From the NCBI RefSeq assembly GCF_003286415.2, contig NZ_CP043450.1, forward strand, positions 5,270,001-5,334,000: a stretch of 64,000 nt of DNA, given 5' to 3'. Origin of the DNA: Mucilaginibacter rubeus. Lineage in GTDB: Bacteria; Bacteroidota; Bacteroidia; Sphingobacteriales; Sphingobacteriaceae. The position numbers and the translations under genes were made by a program. The notes beneath the pieces are model-generated. The model was not told the origin of the DNA and did not search any database. It saw nothing but the letters and a program-made list of their open reading frames with translations. Positions 7,075-16,771 of this stretch are shown one piece after another (positions within the stretch are counted from its first letter, which is position 1; the number at the start of each line of letters is the position of its first letter).

Positions 7075-9678
7075 ATGAAAAAACAAAGCGAAATGATCAA
7101 TGTGGTACACCATGACGCTCAGCTGCCTGTGACAAAAGGCTACGAGTCATTTTTTACCGAACACGGCTTGACATTCCAGAGCACTGGTCATTATTTGACG
7201 ACGGGTCAGCCGGACCCTGCCGCGCGCTGGGTGTTTCACGTACCGGTGATCAGGCAGCAAATGCCTGAACTCGCCGGGCGTTTGTTCCCGTTGCTGTCAG
7301 CATTATCCCTGGTATTTCGCGTACCGGCGAACGCCAACGTACATGGCCTGATCCTGGAAGGCGGCCTGGGAAATCACGAGACGGGCAAGGTCTTGTCCGT
7401 ATATCCGCGATCGGCCGAAAATCTGTCGGCGCTTGCCGCCTCATTGATCAACGCCATCGGTGATCTGCGAGGGGTAGCTGTCCCGGCAGCGGAGCGGCTC
7501 AGCAACTGCCTGTATGTGGAATATGTCCAACATCAGCAGCTGACCAGCTTATCAACCGGTCGGAATTTAGCAATCTCGGAATGGCCGTTCAACAATTTCT
7601 GTCCCTATCCGACGGTCAAGACCAGGAAACTTATCGGCAAGAGCTATCTCATCATGGCTCAGCTGAAGCGCGATACGAAAGGCGATGTGCTCAAATGCCT
7701 GTGCTTATACCCATTCTGGAAAATCAATTGGTGTGTCCTCAAAGAAGGCAAGCGTAATCAATGCAGCGACGACCATGGTCGCACTGTCCGCGATAGACTG
7801 ATCTGGCAGCAAGCTGCGTATGAACAATTAAAGAATAACGTGGCTTTACCTGTGGTTCATCAGGTTTTCGGGTCTGAAGGCAACGATTATCTGGTGATGG
7901 AATATGTGGAAGGCTTGTCACTGCACGAAGAGTTAAAGCGCTTGTACAACGGGCGCTCCTGGAAAAACCTCGAAATCGGGGTGAAACTACAGGTGACAGG
8001 TTATGTATTGGCCGTGGGCCGGATATTAGGCCAATTTCATTCCCGTGGTTTCCTCCACCGCGACCTCAATCCGGAAAATTTCCAGGTCAGTGCCGGCCAG
8101 ATCGTGCCCCTCGACCTGGAGCTGGCCTACGACCTCATCCATGACATCCCGTCTCCGGCATTCTCACTCGGAACACCGGGTTATATGTCCCCGTCGCAAG
8201 CCGCCTCAAAAAAACCGGAAATGGCTGATGACATCTACGGTTTCGGCGCATTGCTGCTCCGGGCATTTACGGGACTGGCGCCGACCAAGTTCAACCCGGA
8301 AAACCGGCCGGCATTGAAAGAGGCCATCTCACCTTTGACCGGCAGCAGGAAGCTGGGCGAATTGATCTCGGCCTGTTTGAACCCGGACGGGCGTTTGCGC
8401 CCGGTTTTGATCGAAGTGATCTCCGCTGTCAAATTGTATGAGGCGATGTTACTGACGGGAGGAGCAACAGACGGGCCTGCCGGGCATAGTGCGAAACCCT
8501 TATTGAGTGAAACCATCGGGAAGGCCCTTGCCAGCTTGCTATCACCGCCAACGGTCGATGGTCGGGGCTACTGGCTATACCATCCCGGCCCCGGTGCTTC
8601 CGGTGTCGCGAACCCGGTCAGAATGTTGCAATATAACCATAGCCTCTTCAATGGAATACCCGGTACACTCCTGGTAATTTCAAATGCACTGGCCTCCGGT
8701 CATGCAAATGCCGGCCTCGTGAATATTTTCAACAGGAACCTCGCTCATACCCTGGATTTTTCGAATCACCATGATTTGCCCGCAGGCCTGGCTAATGGCG
8801 GTTGGGGCCTCGCGACGATTTTAGTACAGAGCATCAGTGCAGGAACCGTATTTATCAACCCGGATCATGTTGCTGTAATCCGGAGAGAATTAAGTAAAAC
8901 GAGTGAAGAAATCAATGTCGAATCGGGTCTCGCCGGAAAAGCCCTGTGCCTGCTTACCGCCTTGGATATTCCGCAGCTGGCGGATTTAGAAAAAGAACTG
9001 CACAAAACTATTACCGCGATCGTCAACCGGCAGCAAAAAGACGGTTCCTGGGTTATCACGGGACCTGATGGTAAAGAGACAGCCCGTCCCACCGGATTTT
9101 TTTCCGGCATTTCCGGGATCGTTTATACGTTACTGCGCTACGTCAACAGGTTCGACGATGGGATTACGGCACACGCGGCGCGGAAAGGTGCCGATTGGCT
9201 GCTGGGGCAACGATACACCGCAAACGCCATCGGCATGTGGCCGGTAAAAGCGAAAAGCAAACTGACTGATCCATGGTTCGGTATCGGCTATGCCGGGATC
9301 GCAGCCTGCCTGATCCGGGCATGGCAAGTGTTCCGGCATCCGCCGTACCGGCTGGCCGCGGAGGAAATACTCGGCAGCTATCCTGATGGCTTGCACAGCA
9401 ATTACCAATCGGCAGCCTCCGGGGTAGCCGGAATTGGGCAGGTGATGCTGGATGCCTACGTCGTTTTTAAAGATGTGACCTGGCTGGATAAAGCCATCAG
9501 CATTGCCGGAAACCTGCTGAACAGCGCTTTCCGCGAAGCCAACGGCCACATCTACTGGCTGGAAGGCAGCGATACCCGTCCGACGGCAGCCTGGATGAAC
9601 GGCAGTTCCGGTGTCCTTGATTTCCTGATACGTTTAGAACAGCCGGAACGAACCGGCTTCCCATTCAAATTTAACTAA
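7075..9678 (+). CDS. Class III lanthionine synthetase-like protein (LanKC type)
   Basis: An 867-residue multidomain enzyme. Residues 1-190 form a lyase-like N-terminal domain. Residues 210-460 are a Ser/Thr kinase-like domain with HRDLNPEN at 328-335, DLE in place of DFG, and GTPGYMSP in the activation segment. From about 480 there is a LanC-like alpha-toroid with repeated glycine motifs (FFSGISGIVY, WFGIGYAGIA, SGVAGIG). The WCxG cysteine and the CHG motif of zinc-type LanC are missing, as in class III enzymes. Known relatives phosphorylate Ser/Thr in a precursor, eliminate the phosphate and cyclise onto Cys. I choose ATG 7075 over TTG 7006. A membrane protein and a small secreted peptide follow. 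Confidence 0.8.
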   Translation: MKKQSEMINVVHHDAQLPVTKGYESFFTEHGLTFQSTGHYLTTGQPDPAARWVFHVPVIRQQMPELAGRLFPLLSALSLVFRVPANANVHGLILEGGLGNHETGKVLSVYPRSAENLSALAASLINAIGDLRGVAVPAAERLSNCLYVEYVQHQQLTSLSTGRNLAISEWPFNNFCPYPTVKTRKLIGKSYLIMAQLKRDTKGDVLKCLCLYPFWKINWCVLKEGKRNQCSDDHGRTVRDRLIWQQAAYEQLKNNVALPVVHQVFGSEGNDYLVMEYVEGLSLHEELKRLYNGRSWKNLEIGVKLQVTGYVLAVGRILGQFHSRGFLHRDLNPENFQVSAGQIVPLDLELAYDLIHDIPSPAFSLGTPGYMSPSQAASKKPEMADDIYGFGALLLRAFTGLAPTKFNPENRPALKEAISPLTGSRKLGELISACLNPDGRLRPVLIEVISAVKLYEAMLLTGGATDGPAGHSAKPLLSETIGKALASLLSPPTVDGRGYWLYHPGPGASGVANPVRMLQYNHSLFNGIPGTLLVISNALASGHANAGLVNIFNRNLAHTLDFSNHHDLPAGLANGGWGLATILVQSISAGTVFINPDHVAVIRRELSKTSEEINVESGLAGKALCLLTALDIPQLADLEKELHKTITAIVNRQQKDGSWVITGPDGKETARPTGFFSGISGIVYTLLRYVNRFDDGITAHAARKGADWLLGQRYTANAIGMWPVKAKSKLTDPWFGIGYAGIAACLIRAWQVFRHPPYRLAAEEILGSYPDGLHSNYQSAASGVAGIGQVMLDAYVVFKDVTWLDKAISIAGNLLNSAFREANGHIYWLEGSDTRPTAAWMNGSSGVLDFLIRLEQPERTGFPFKFN

Positions 9679-9682
9679 ACCA

Positions 9683-10114
9683 ATGAAAAAGAACCTGATT
9701 TCCGGGATAATGGCATCCCTCCTGATCCTGATGTTCCTGTATGCAGCGACCAGTAAGCTGATGGACTTTCAAACCTACGAGCGCGCCATGCACAACCAGC
9801 CCTTTCCGGATTGGATGGCGGAAACGTTGATCTATAGTATCCCGCCTCTGGAAGTCGTCGTGTCCCTGCTGCTCTTTCGTGACCGGACCCGGTTGCTGGG
9901 TTTTTTCTGCGCCGGTGTGCTGATGCTGTCCTTTACGATTTATATCGCTGCTATCCTGTTGCATTTCTTCCCCTGGGTGCCCTGCTCCTGCGGCGGCGTG
10001 ATCAGTCACCTGGGCTGGGGACAACATTTGATCTTTAACCTGTTCTTTCTCGCGGCAGCACTGTGGGGTATGCGGCTGGAAAGACAGGCAATACTTACTG
10101 ATAAAATTACCTGA
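9683..10114 (+). CDS. MauE/DoxX-like redox-associated membrane protein
   Basis: A 143-residue integral membrane protein with four hydrophobic segments. LYAATSKLMDF near the N-terminus and PWVPCSCGGVISHLGW near residue 100 are characteristic of the Bacteroidetes MauE/DoxX-like group. The closely spaced cysteines could pass electrons or disulfides across the membrane. The gene starts 4 bp after the lanthionine synthetase stop codon, so the two are cotranscribed. The TlpA-like thioredoxin on the facing strand is a plausible functional partner. The exact substrate is unknown. Confidence 0.75.
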   Translation: MKKNLISGIMASLLILMFLYAATSKLMDFQTYERAMHNQPFPDWMAETLIYSIPPLEVVVSLLLFRDRTRLLGFFCAGVLMLSFTIYIAAILLHFFPWVPCSCGGVISHLGWGQHLIFNLFFLAAALWGMRLERQAILTDKIT

Positions 10115-10203
10115 AAAGGTTTCAAAATATTTCACGCGCGAAATCGGGTTGATGCCGGTCCTGTGGTAAAACCGGTCAATTATTCATTTTTAATTATATC
10201 ATC

Positions 10204-10467
10204 ATGAAAAAAGTAAAAATGGGCCTGATGGCCCTGGCCGCACTGACCGGAATGGGAAGCGCGTTCGCCGCTGCACCAAGGCATGCTAAAAACGCGACGA
10301 CTTATTACGCGATCAAAAGCGGGTCCTCGTTCGTATGGAGAACGACACCAGCCGGGCATTGTTTAAATACGGCTGTAAGTGCTACCTGCACGATTACCAC
10401 CGCTGTTCAGCCAACCGACGGGGTAGTTCCTGCGGGCCACGCGGTTACTTTTCAAAATTACAAGTAA
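10204..10467 (+). CDS. DUF6520-like secreted small protein
   Basis: An 87-residue protein with a Sec signal peptide (MKKVKMG, then a hydrophobic core ending at AFAAAP near residue 23). The mature part of about 64 residues has two cysteines in GHCLNTAVSATC. This matches the DUF6520 type found in Bacteroidetes next to MauE, TlpA and SusC/D genes. The segment TAVSATC fits the [ST]xx[ST]xxC spacing used for labionin-type rings, so it could be a substrate of the upstream synthetase. DUF6520 proteins also occur without such enzymes, so this remains a guess. The gene ends just before a strong terminator. Confidence 0.65.
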   Translation: MKKVKMGLMALAALTGMGSAFAAAPRHAKNATTYYAIKSGSSFVWRTTPAGHCLNTAVSATCTITTAVQPTDGVVPAGHAVTFQNYK

Positions 10468-10473
10468 ACCGTA

Positions 10474-10505
10474 AACAGCCTGCCGGAACTCTCCGGCAGG
10501 CTGTT
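10474..10505. terminator. Bidirectional terminator hairpin
   Basis: A perfect 14-bp inverted repeat (10474-10487 and 10492-10505) with a 4-nt loop, rich in G+C. It lies between the convergent DUF6520 gene and the end of the tlpA-like gene, and would stop transcription from both sides. Confidence 0.85.
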
Positions 10506-10509
10506 GTCA

Positions 10510-11928
10510 TTATAGTAAGGCTTTGATCTGCGCCTCAGCAGAACGTCCGTCGTCATCGCGGGGGTCGACGGGAACGTTATGGATCAATCCATTTTTATCA
10601 ACCAGGACAAACGCCGGGTATTCCCTGATCCGATAACTGGTTAATGCCGGATGATTGTTTCCCTTTCCTTCTGTAAAGAAATTATGGTTTTCAGGTGCGG
10701 TGTATTGTCCGCCTGAAACACTCTTCTCCCATTGGGTTTTGGATTCGTCAGAGCTTATACTTATAAATTCGACAGCCTGCCCCTTGAACCGCTCCTCCAG
10801 TTTACGGATATAGGGTGCGACCACCCTGCAAAACCCGCAGCCGGTAAACCAGAAGTCGATGAAAACAACTTTATTTCTAAAATCGGAAAGTTGATGTATT
10901 TCCCCTTTTTGATCTGTGAGCCGGAAATTAAAAGCCTTAGCCCCGTCGACCCGCGTTTCGGAAATGGCTTTTAGTAGGGTCCTGTAATCCTCTTCGCGGA
11001 CAATTGTCAATGCGTCCTTAATGCAATCGGTTAATTCCGGCGGGTAATCGTTAAGCGGCAGGATCAGGTACGCAAGCAACTCCTCCCGGAGCTTGCCTTT
11101 GTATTTTGCTTTGAGATAATCGTAAGCTTCTTTGATATGATAGGGCTTTCTGGCAATAACGCAGGAATCAATGCGGTATTTCAATAGCATGGTGTAAAGA
11201 AAACTTTCACAATAAAAAGCATCAGGGTATTGCTTTACGGCTGCATCAAGCAACGATTTAACGGTATCACGTGTCTGCAGGAACCGCTCCAAATATGGGT
11301 TAGACGTAGAATCGGCATATCGTCGGGAGATCAGTTCAACATTACTGTATTTACCTGACATATTGATAGCCATCAGGTCAACCTTCATAAACTGGTAAAA
11401 ATATGCCGGTAGCCTTTCACGGTAATGCTCCAAAATATGAAGCAAGGATAACGTTTTCTTGTTTCCATGCTGCACCAACAAAGCCGCGTCTGCATCATCT
11501 TCCTCCGTGGTAGTGGTTACCTGCTGCGCTTTGATCAGTTCTGCCTGTACTTTTGCTATGGTACCGCTCCCTTCCGGGTCAATGCCATCCTGATTAAAAT
11601 GGAGCTGTAAAGGCTGACCTGGCACAGCATAGTATTTGTAAATTCCTTTACCCGAATGCCCTTTGAACCTTAAGTTAAAATAATGCGGAAAGTTATCACA
11701 GGGGATACGAAACCGGAAGCTTTTACCGGTCGCGCGCTGGGTAAGTTCCGTTTGCAAAGCGGGCTCCTGGTCGGTATTGGGGTGACGGTAGAGGCGGAAT
11801 AAGATGGTATCGCCCTGGTGCAGAAAATCGGCTGTACCGTAGACTTCAACAAATGGCTGCCGGGCATTCGCTATGAGGCATGTGGTTAGCAGCATCATGG
11901 TCAATAAAATTGATCTGGTCCTTTTCAT
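10510..11928 (-). CDS. TlpA-like thioredoxin-fold lipoprotein or periplasmic protein
   Basis: A 472-residue exported protein with an N-terminal signal segment (TRSILLTMMLLTTCLIANA). The N-terminal 330 residues form a poorly conserved domain as in Bacteroidetes TlpA-family reductases. The C-terminal 140 residues are a thioredoxin/AhpC-TSA domain with the redox motif FTGCGFC, followed by PYIRKLEERF and a cis-proline segment EYPAFVL. It probably reduces or exchanges disulfides in the periplasm. It is the last gene of a minus-strand susC-susD-tlpA operon (10 bp after susD) and ends at the shared terminator. Confidence 0.82.
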   Translation of the reverse strand: MKRTRSILLTMMLLTTCLIANARQPFVEVYGTADFLHQGDTILFRLYRHPNTDQEPALQTELTQRATGKSFRFRIPCDNFPHYFNLRFKGHSGKGIYKYYAVPGQPLQLHFNQDGIDPEGSGTIAKVQAELIKAQQVTTTTEEDDADAALLVQHGNKKTLSLLHILEHYRERLPAYFYQFMKVDLMAINMSGKYSNVELISRRYADSTSNPYLERFLQTRDTVKSLLDAAVKQYPDAFYCESFLYTMLLKYRIDSCVIARKPYHIKEAYDYLKAKYKGKLREELLAYLILPLNDYPPELTDCIKDALTIVREEDYRTLLKAISETRVDGAKAFNFRLTDQKGEIHQLSDFRNKVVFIDFWFTGCGFCRVVAPYIRKLEERFKGQAVEFISISSDESKTQWEKSVSGGQYTAPENHNFFTEGKGNNHPALTSYRIREYPAFVLVDKNGLIHNVPVDPRDDDGRSAEAQIKALL

Positions 11929-11938
11929 ATATAATAGA

Positions 11939-13330
11939 TTAGCGTTGGTTTTGGGGAATGGGGTTCAACTGGATTTCGGTATCCGGGATCGGCATCGCGT
12001 ATCGCGGATCTTTAGGCGGTAAGGTGAATTGCTCGCCGTTAAGGTCCCTGATCAGGGTAACGGCCCTTGCCGCCTCCTGGTTCAGTCGCCGCAGATCGTA
12101 CCAGCGGACACCGGTCATGACCAGTTCCTTGCGACGTTCCTGCAGAATGAGGGTTAGAGCGTCCGCGGCATTCTTTGCGCTGTAGGGGACGAACGTGCCC
12201 TTTTTCCAGCGGGTGACCAGCAAGGTGTTCAGGTCGCTCAGCGCCTGGGCAGTGCTGCCCGCCCTCGCCTCGCATTCGGCTTTGGTCAGGTACATTTCAG
12301 CGGTAGAGATACCGGTGGTCACGCTCCCGTGTTTGCCATACTGGCTGTTAAACTCATACAAACCATCGCCGTCTTTGTAAAAGAAAATGGCTTTACGAAG
12401 GTCATTCGGCCCGTCGAAGGATCGCAGCAACGTCGTATCGGCATAGCTGTACAGGTTATAGTAGCCGCTGAGCGAGGCATGGAACAGCTCTTCCGGCGAG
12501 TAGTTGGGAAAAACAGGATATGCTGATGGATCGAGCGCGTTGAAATCCTGCAATTTGTTGTAAACTGCCAGGGAGGCCGTCGCATTTTTCAGGGCTTCAT
12601 CGTACCGGCCCATACACAGGTTGACCCGGGCAGTCATCCCGTATGCCGCGGCTTTATTGGGCTGTGTCGGGGAAGAGCTCGCAGATTGCAGAAGCTGGAG
12701 GGCCAGATCGAGGTCGGATAATACCTGCGCATAACAGGCCTGCTGCGAGGCGCGCGGGGCCTTAACAGTCAGATCGGTGCCCGGACGAAGCGGGACACCC
12801 GGTTCGCTGGCAGCAGTCGCGGCATCATAAGGCAGGGCGAAAGTTTGAACAAGATCAAAGTAGGCCATCGCACGAAAGAACAGGGCATTGCCTTTGGCCT
12901 GGTTGAAGGCGGCTTCATCGCCCGCCTTTCGCGGAACGGTCGCCAGGATCTGTTGTACCTGGTTGGCATAATAGATGGCCTGATAGGGCACGGACCAGGC
13001 ATCGACATAAGCGCCTGCGGGATAAAGCGATTTAGCCCAGAGATAGGCGTTTTGCTCGGTGGAGCTCATATTGGCGTAAAACCCGTCGGTTACGTAATAA
13101 TCGTCCGTTGCGAGTTCACCCAGGGTGGCGTAGTTGCGGTTGAAAATATCTTCATTGGCCAGCAGCGATTGCACATCCGCCAGGGTCGACGGCACATTCA
13201 GTGCCGCGTCCGGCCTTGCGTTCAGGAGCTCGTCCTGCTTTTTGCAGCCATCATAAAAAGCCATGATCGGCGGAAATAGCATCAGGCAGACACGGACGGC
13301 TGTTAATTTGATCAGCGTTTTCATTATCAT
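11939..13330 (-). CDS. SusD/RagB-family outer-membrane lipoprotein
   Basis: A 463-residue SusD-type lipoprotein. The signal peptide ends at a lipobox-like AFYDGC (Cys29). The tetratricopeptide-like helical body includes ALFFRAMAYFDLVQTFALPYD, where AMAYFDL is the family's helix, and the C-terminus has RRKELVMTGVRWYDLRRL, the hallmark SusD motif. It caps the SusC barrel and binds the imported substrate. It directly follows susC with no spacing. The substrate is not evident: no glycoside hydrolase is nearby, and the neighbouring redox and peptide genes suggest a peptide or protein ligand rather than a glycan. Confidence 0.93.
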   Translation of the reverse strand: MIMKTLIKLTAVRVCLMLFPPIMAFYDGCKKQDELLNARPDAALNVPSTLADVQSLLANEDIFNRNYATLGELATDDYYVTDGFYANMSSTEQNAYLWAKSLYPAGAYVDAWSVPYQAIYYANQVQQILATVPRKAGDEAAFNQAKGNALFFRAMAYFDLVQTFALPYDAATAASEPGVPLRPGTDLTVKAPRASQQACYAQVLSDLDLALQLLQSASSSPTQPNKAAAYGMTARVNLCMGRYDEALKNATASLAVYNKLQDFNALDPSAYPVFPNYSPEELFHASLSGYYNLYSYADTTLLRSFDGPNDLRKAIFFYKDGDGLYEFNSQYGKHGSVTTGISTAEMYLTKAECEARAGSTAQALSDLNTLLVTRWKKGTFVPYSAKNAADALTLILQERRKELVMTGVRWYDLRRLNQEAARAVTLIRDLNGEQFTLPPKDPRYAMPIPDTEIQLNPIPQNQR

Positions 13331-16300
13331 TTATTTTAAGTTGGTTTTAAGGCCGACGGCGAAAGTCCTCGGCAAAGGCAGCGCGGTCGTGCCGCCGCCC
13401 GGGGTCGTGAATACATCAGGATCGAGGTGGTCAGGATTAGCCCGCCACAGGATCGCCACGTTGTTGACATAAGCGTAAACATTGATGTGGGAGAACGGGC
13501 CTTTCGGGCCGAAAACCTTGGTCAGGTCATAACTGATATTGATGTCCTTCAAACGGATATGGTCGCCTTTATCGACCAGCGCGTCCGAAAAGGTGTAAAA
13601 CAGGTCGCGGTTGGGGTTCACAGGCGTTTTCGGCATGGAAGGGATCAAGGTCCTCGCCTCATCGTCCGGCTGTTGCCAGCGCCGGGTATAATCCTGGTTG
13701 CCCAGCCAGTTGCTGTACAGCGAACCGTATTGTACGGATGAACGGCGGATGTAATAACCCAGCTTGTAGATCAGGTTGAAGGACAACGAAAGTTGTTTAT
13801 AGCTAAAAGTGTTCCAGAGCGATCCGAAACTCGTCGGCCGGGAAGGCCCGTTATAATGCAGGTCTTTCACCGTCGTACCGGCAATGACCGCGGCATAATC
13901 CGTGCTCAGTGCCCCGTTCAGATAGCCCTGCGGGTCACCTGTCTCATGGGTCAGCGGGCCGGAGCGGAAGCTGTAGATGCCGAACAGGGGTTGTCCCACC
14001 AGCGGCGTGATGGTACCGGAATTACCGGCTCCCTGTTGCAGGAAGGCCAGGGTCCGCAGTTGGGCGTTATATTGGGTCACCTTATCAATGGCATAGCTGT
14101 ACTGGAAATTGGTTTGCCAGCTGAACGCTCCCGTTTGGATGTTTCGGCTGTTGATCGTGACATCCGCACCATGCCCCTTCGTTTCGGCGGTATTGCCGAA
14201 AAAGGTCAGGAACCCGGTGGACGGGGCGACCGAAGCGTTGCCGAACAGGTTGACGCCTTTTTTAAAATAAAACTCCACGGTACCTGTAATGGCCTGGTTT
14301 TTCAGGCCGAAGTCCAGTCCCAGGTTGATCATCCGGTCCTTTTCCCAGCGCAGGTCGGGGTTACCGGGATTGGCGATCACGGCGTAAGGCAAGCCCGAAA
14401 AATAGGAATTACTTTGCTGCCGGATCGTCGTTACCGCGGTCGCTGATTTATTGATATTGCCGTTATAGCCGAAGGTGCCGCGCAGCCGCAGTTGTTCCAG
14501 CCAATCCACGTGGTAGAACTTTTCTTCGGCAATGTTCCAGGTGAAACCGGCCGAATACAGGGGGACCGCCTTTTGGTTCGCATGGACCCCGAACAGGTTG
14601 GAGCGGTCGATCCTGCCGCTCGCGGAAACGGTATATCGGCCCAAAAAACTGTAGGCGGCATTACCGAAATAGGAAATAAAATTATCGGTCCGTTTACCGA
14701 AGAACTGCCCGTTCGGGATCTGTGCCGATCCGAGCTGCCGCGGGTTCAGGCCAAAATAATCCGCGTAATTGACCGAGCCGCTGAATGCGCCGGTTGCCGG
14801 GTTATAGCCGTAAGCGGGCGTTTCCGAAGTGCTCTCCGTATTTTCTCCGCTCCACTCCGTTCCGGCGATGGCGTTGAGTTGTCCGCCTTTGCCGACCCTG
14901 CCGCTATAGTTCAGCTGCCCGCGGATGCGGTGCGAGGCCAGTGCGGAACTGCCATCCATCCGGATGCCGCCCAGCGGCACCGGGAAGCTTAAACTGCCGT
15001 CAGCGGTAGTCTGCGCGTATTGGTTGATCAGGTTACGGGCGTAATAGCTGTCCTGGCTGTATATCGTCCGGTCAGTGGACTCGGCGCGTTCGTACTGGTA
15101 TTTGATATCTGCGGTAAAGTGCGTGAAGAACCGGTAATTGAGGCCGAAATTCAGGCGGGTATCGATGCTGCCGGAATGATGATTACTGTTATGCAGTTCG
15201 TCCAGTGCCCGGTAATTCCAATCCAGGAAACCCGTATTTCCGGGATTGTCCACGAAGGCCTGCGAAAAATCCTTGACCGTGGCTAAAGGATTGCCTGCAT
15301 CATCGGCGAGCCGGGCATAAGGATAGATCATGCTTTTTCCACGGATACTGTTCAGGTCGCTGAGCGTACTGTTCAGCGCCGCCGTGTTCTTGATGTAATT
15401 GATCCCGGCCGACAGTTTCAGGTTTTTGAAGGGGGAGAAATTATAATTGCTGTTGATGGTAAGGCGGTCGTTGGTATTGCCCCGCAAAGCGGCGTTGTTC
15501 TGGTCATAACCTGCCGAGAAATAATAATCGCTGTTCGGTCCCCCGCCCCGGAAATTCAGGTTGTATTGCTGGCTGAACGACCGGCGCAGCAGGTATTCGC
15601 TTTCGTCCCGCCGGATGTCATAGCCTTTCATCGCTGCGATCTGCTGATCGGCATCGGTTTGGCTGATAGCCCCGGAACGTGCCTTGTTCAGTAAAGCGAC
15701 CACAGGCGATACGACCTGGTAGCCGGTTTTTAGTGCCCCGTCGTAATAGCCCGTTTTGAACAGGTTTTGTTCGAGCCCGATGAATTCCCCCGCGTTCAGG
15801 TAATTGGGATCATAGTACAGGTTAGGCTTGTCGCCCGAGGTCAAGTTGGCGTTGAACTCGATGGCTGTAGGCTGTCCCGCCCTCCCCTTCTTCGTGGTGA
15901 TCACGATCACCCCGTTGCCGGAACGGACGCCCCAGATCGAAGCGGCGGCAGCATCTTTGAGGATGGTAATGGAGGCCACATCATTGGGGTTGATATTGTT
16001 AAGATCGCCGTCATAGGGAAAGTTGTCGATGACCACTAATGGTTGGTCATTGGAGAACAGCGTACTGTGTCCCCGGATCGACAGGTCGGCGGTATTGCCG
16101 GCCGCCGTGCTCGTGTTCCGGTTGAACAAGAGGCCGGGGACCACGCCTTCAAGCCTGCTCAGTACGTCAGGGCCCGTGCGCCGGTTGATAACCGCGCTGT
16201 CCAGGTGGACGAAGGAACCCGTGGCCCGCTCCCGGGCGATGTTCTGGTAACCCGTGGACACGATCACTTGCTGGATCTCCAGTTTGGCGGGCTGCATACG

Positions 16301-16600
16301 GATGTCGGGTAATGCGGGTTTGGCTGGATCGGCGGTGATCGTGAGCCGCTGGTAGCCGGTATAACTGACGGTCAGCTCGGTCCTGCCGCTGAGGCGCAGG
16401 CTGAACCTGCCCTCCTGGTCGGTGTAAGTGATTTGTTGATCGGGCCCATAGCGGACCGTGGCACTGGGCAGGGGCTTTCCCCTTTCATCGGTCACCCGTC
16501 CGGTCACCGTCGTGGGCTTCCGGGGGCTGATTTCCTGGGCGGGCAGCTTAAAAAAAAGGCAAAGCGTGGCCAGCACAGCGAAAAATATCGTTTTTTTCAT
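13331..16600 (-). CDS. SusC/RagA-family TonB-dependent outer-membrane receptor
   Basis: A 1089-residue TonB-linked transporter. After the signal peptide (to about residue 21) comes a carboxypeptidase-regulatory-like domain (VTGRVTDERGKPLPSATV, then YTDQEGRFSL). The plug domain includes VSTGYQNIARERATGSF and DLSIRGHSTL, and the C-terminal barrel of about 850 residues ends in an aromatic/basic strand (FAVGLKTNL). No STN domain or FecR/sigma pair is present, so it is not of the transenvelope signalling type. It forms a pedal-bin importer with the SusD protein. A G+C-rich hairpin and a small gene lie upstream. Confidence 0.93.
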   Translation of the reverse strand: MKKTIFFAVLATLCLFFKLPAQEISPRKPTTVTGRVTDERGKPLPSATVRYGPDQQITYTDQEGRFSLRLSGRTELTVSYTGYQRLTITADPAKPALPDIRMQPAKLEIQQVIVSTGYQNIARERATGSFVHLDSAVINRRTGPDVLSRLEGVVPGLLFNRNTSTAAGNTADLSIRGHSTLFSNDQPLVVIDNFPYDGDLNNINPNDVASITILKDAAAASIWGVRSGNGVIVITTKKGRAGQPTAIEFNANLTSGDKPNLYYDPNYLNAGEFIGLEQNLFKTGYYDGALKTGYQVVSPVVALLNKARSGAISQTDADQQIAAMKGYDIRRDESEYLLRRSFSQQYNLNFRGGGPNSDYYFSAGYDQNNAALRGNTNDRLTINSNYNFSPFKNLKLSAGINYIKNTAALNSTLSDLNSIRGKSMIYPYARLADDAGNPLATVKDFSQAFVDNPGNTGFLDWNYRALDELHNSNHHSGSIDTRLNFGLNYRFFTHFTADIKYQYERAESTDRTIYSQDSYYARNLINQYAQTTADGSLSFPVPLGGIRMDGSSALASHRIRGQLNYSGRVGKGGQLNAIAGTEWSGENTESTSETPAYGYNPATGAFSGSVNYADYFGLNPRQLGSAQIPNGQFFGKRTDNFISYFGNAAYSFLGRYTVSASGRIDRSNLFGVHANQKAVPLYSAGFTWNIAEEKFYHVDWLEQLRLRGTFGYNGNINKSATAVTTIRQQSNSYFSGLPYAVIANPGNPDLRWEKDRMINLGLDFGLKNQAITGTVEFYFKKGVNLFGNASVAPSTGFLTFFGNTAETKGHGADVTINSRNIQTGAFSWQTNFQYSYAIDKVTQYNAQLRTLAFLQQGAGNSGTITPLVGQPLFGIYSFRSGPLTHETGDPQGYLNGALSTDYAAVIAGTTVKDLHYNGPSRPTSFGSLWNTFSYKQLSLSFNLIYKLGYYIRRSSVQYGSLYSNWLGNQDYTRRWQQPDDEARTLIPSMPKTPVNPNRDLFYTFSDALVDKGDHIRLKDINISYDLTKVFGPKGPFSHINVYAYVNNVAILWRANPDHLDPDVFTTPGGGTTALPLPRTFAVGLKTNLK

Positions 16601-16671
16601 GTGTTAATTTTGGAGTACGTTTAAAAATCAGGTAGGACGCCGTTGCGGCATCAGGGAGAAACAGGCAATAA

Positions 16672-16710
16672 CGGCGGCCCTCTTTTAACTATTAACTGAC
16701 GGGGCCGCCG
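16672..16710 (-). other. G+C-rich hairpin upstream of susC
   Basis: A perfect 9-bp inverted repeat, CGGCGGCCC at 16672-16680 and GGGCCGCCG at 16702-16710, with a 21-nt A+T-rich loop. It lies between the small upstream gene and susC. There is no T-run on the minus strand, so it is more likely an mRNA processing, stability or partial attenuation element than a full terminator. Confidence 0.5.
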
Positions 16711-16771
16711 CTACTGTCTTATCATTCCGGCGGGCAAATGACAAGTAACCATTGATTTTGAGGGATCAGGG

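Noticed and set aside
10204..10467. DUF6520 peptide as a proven lanthipeptide precursor
   Set aside because: Spacing of TAVSATC fits but the Sec signal and occurrence of DUF6520 without LanKC make it only a hypothesis, kept as a finding.
13793..14446. Long plus-strand frame inside susC
   Set aside because: It is the antisense of a clear SusC barrel; codon use and lack of motifs show it is a shadow of the real gene.
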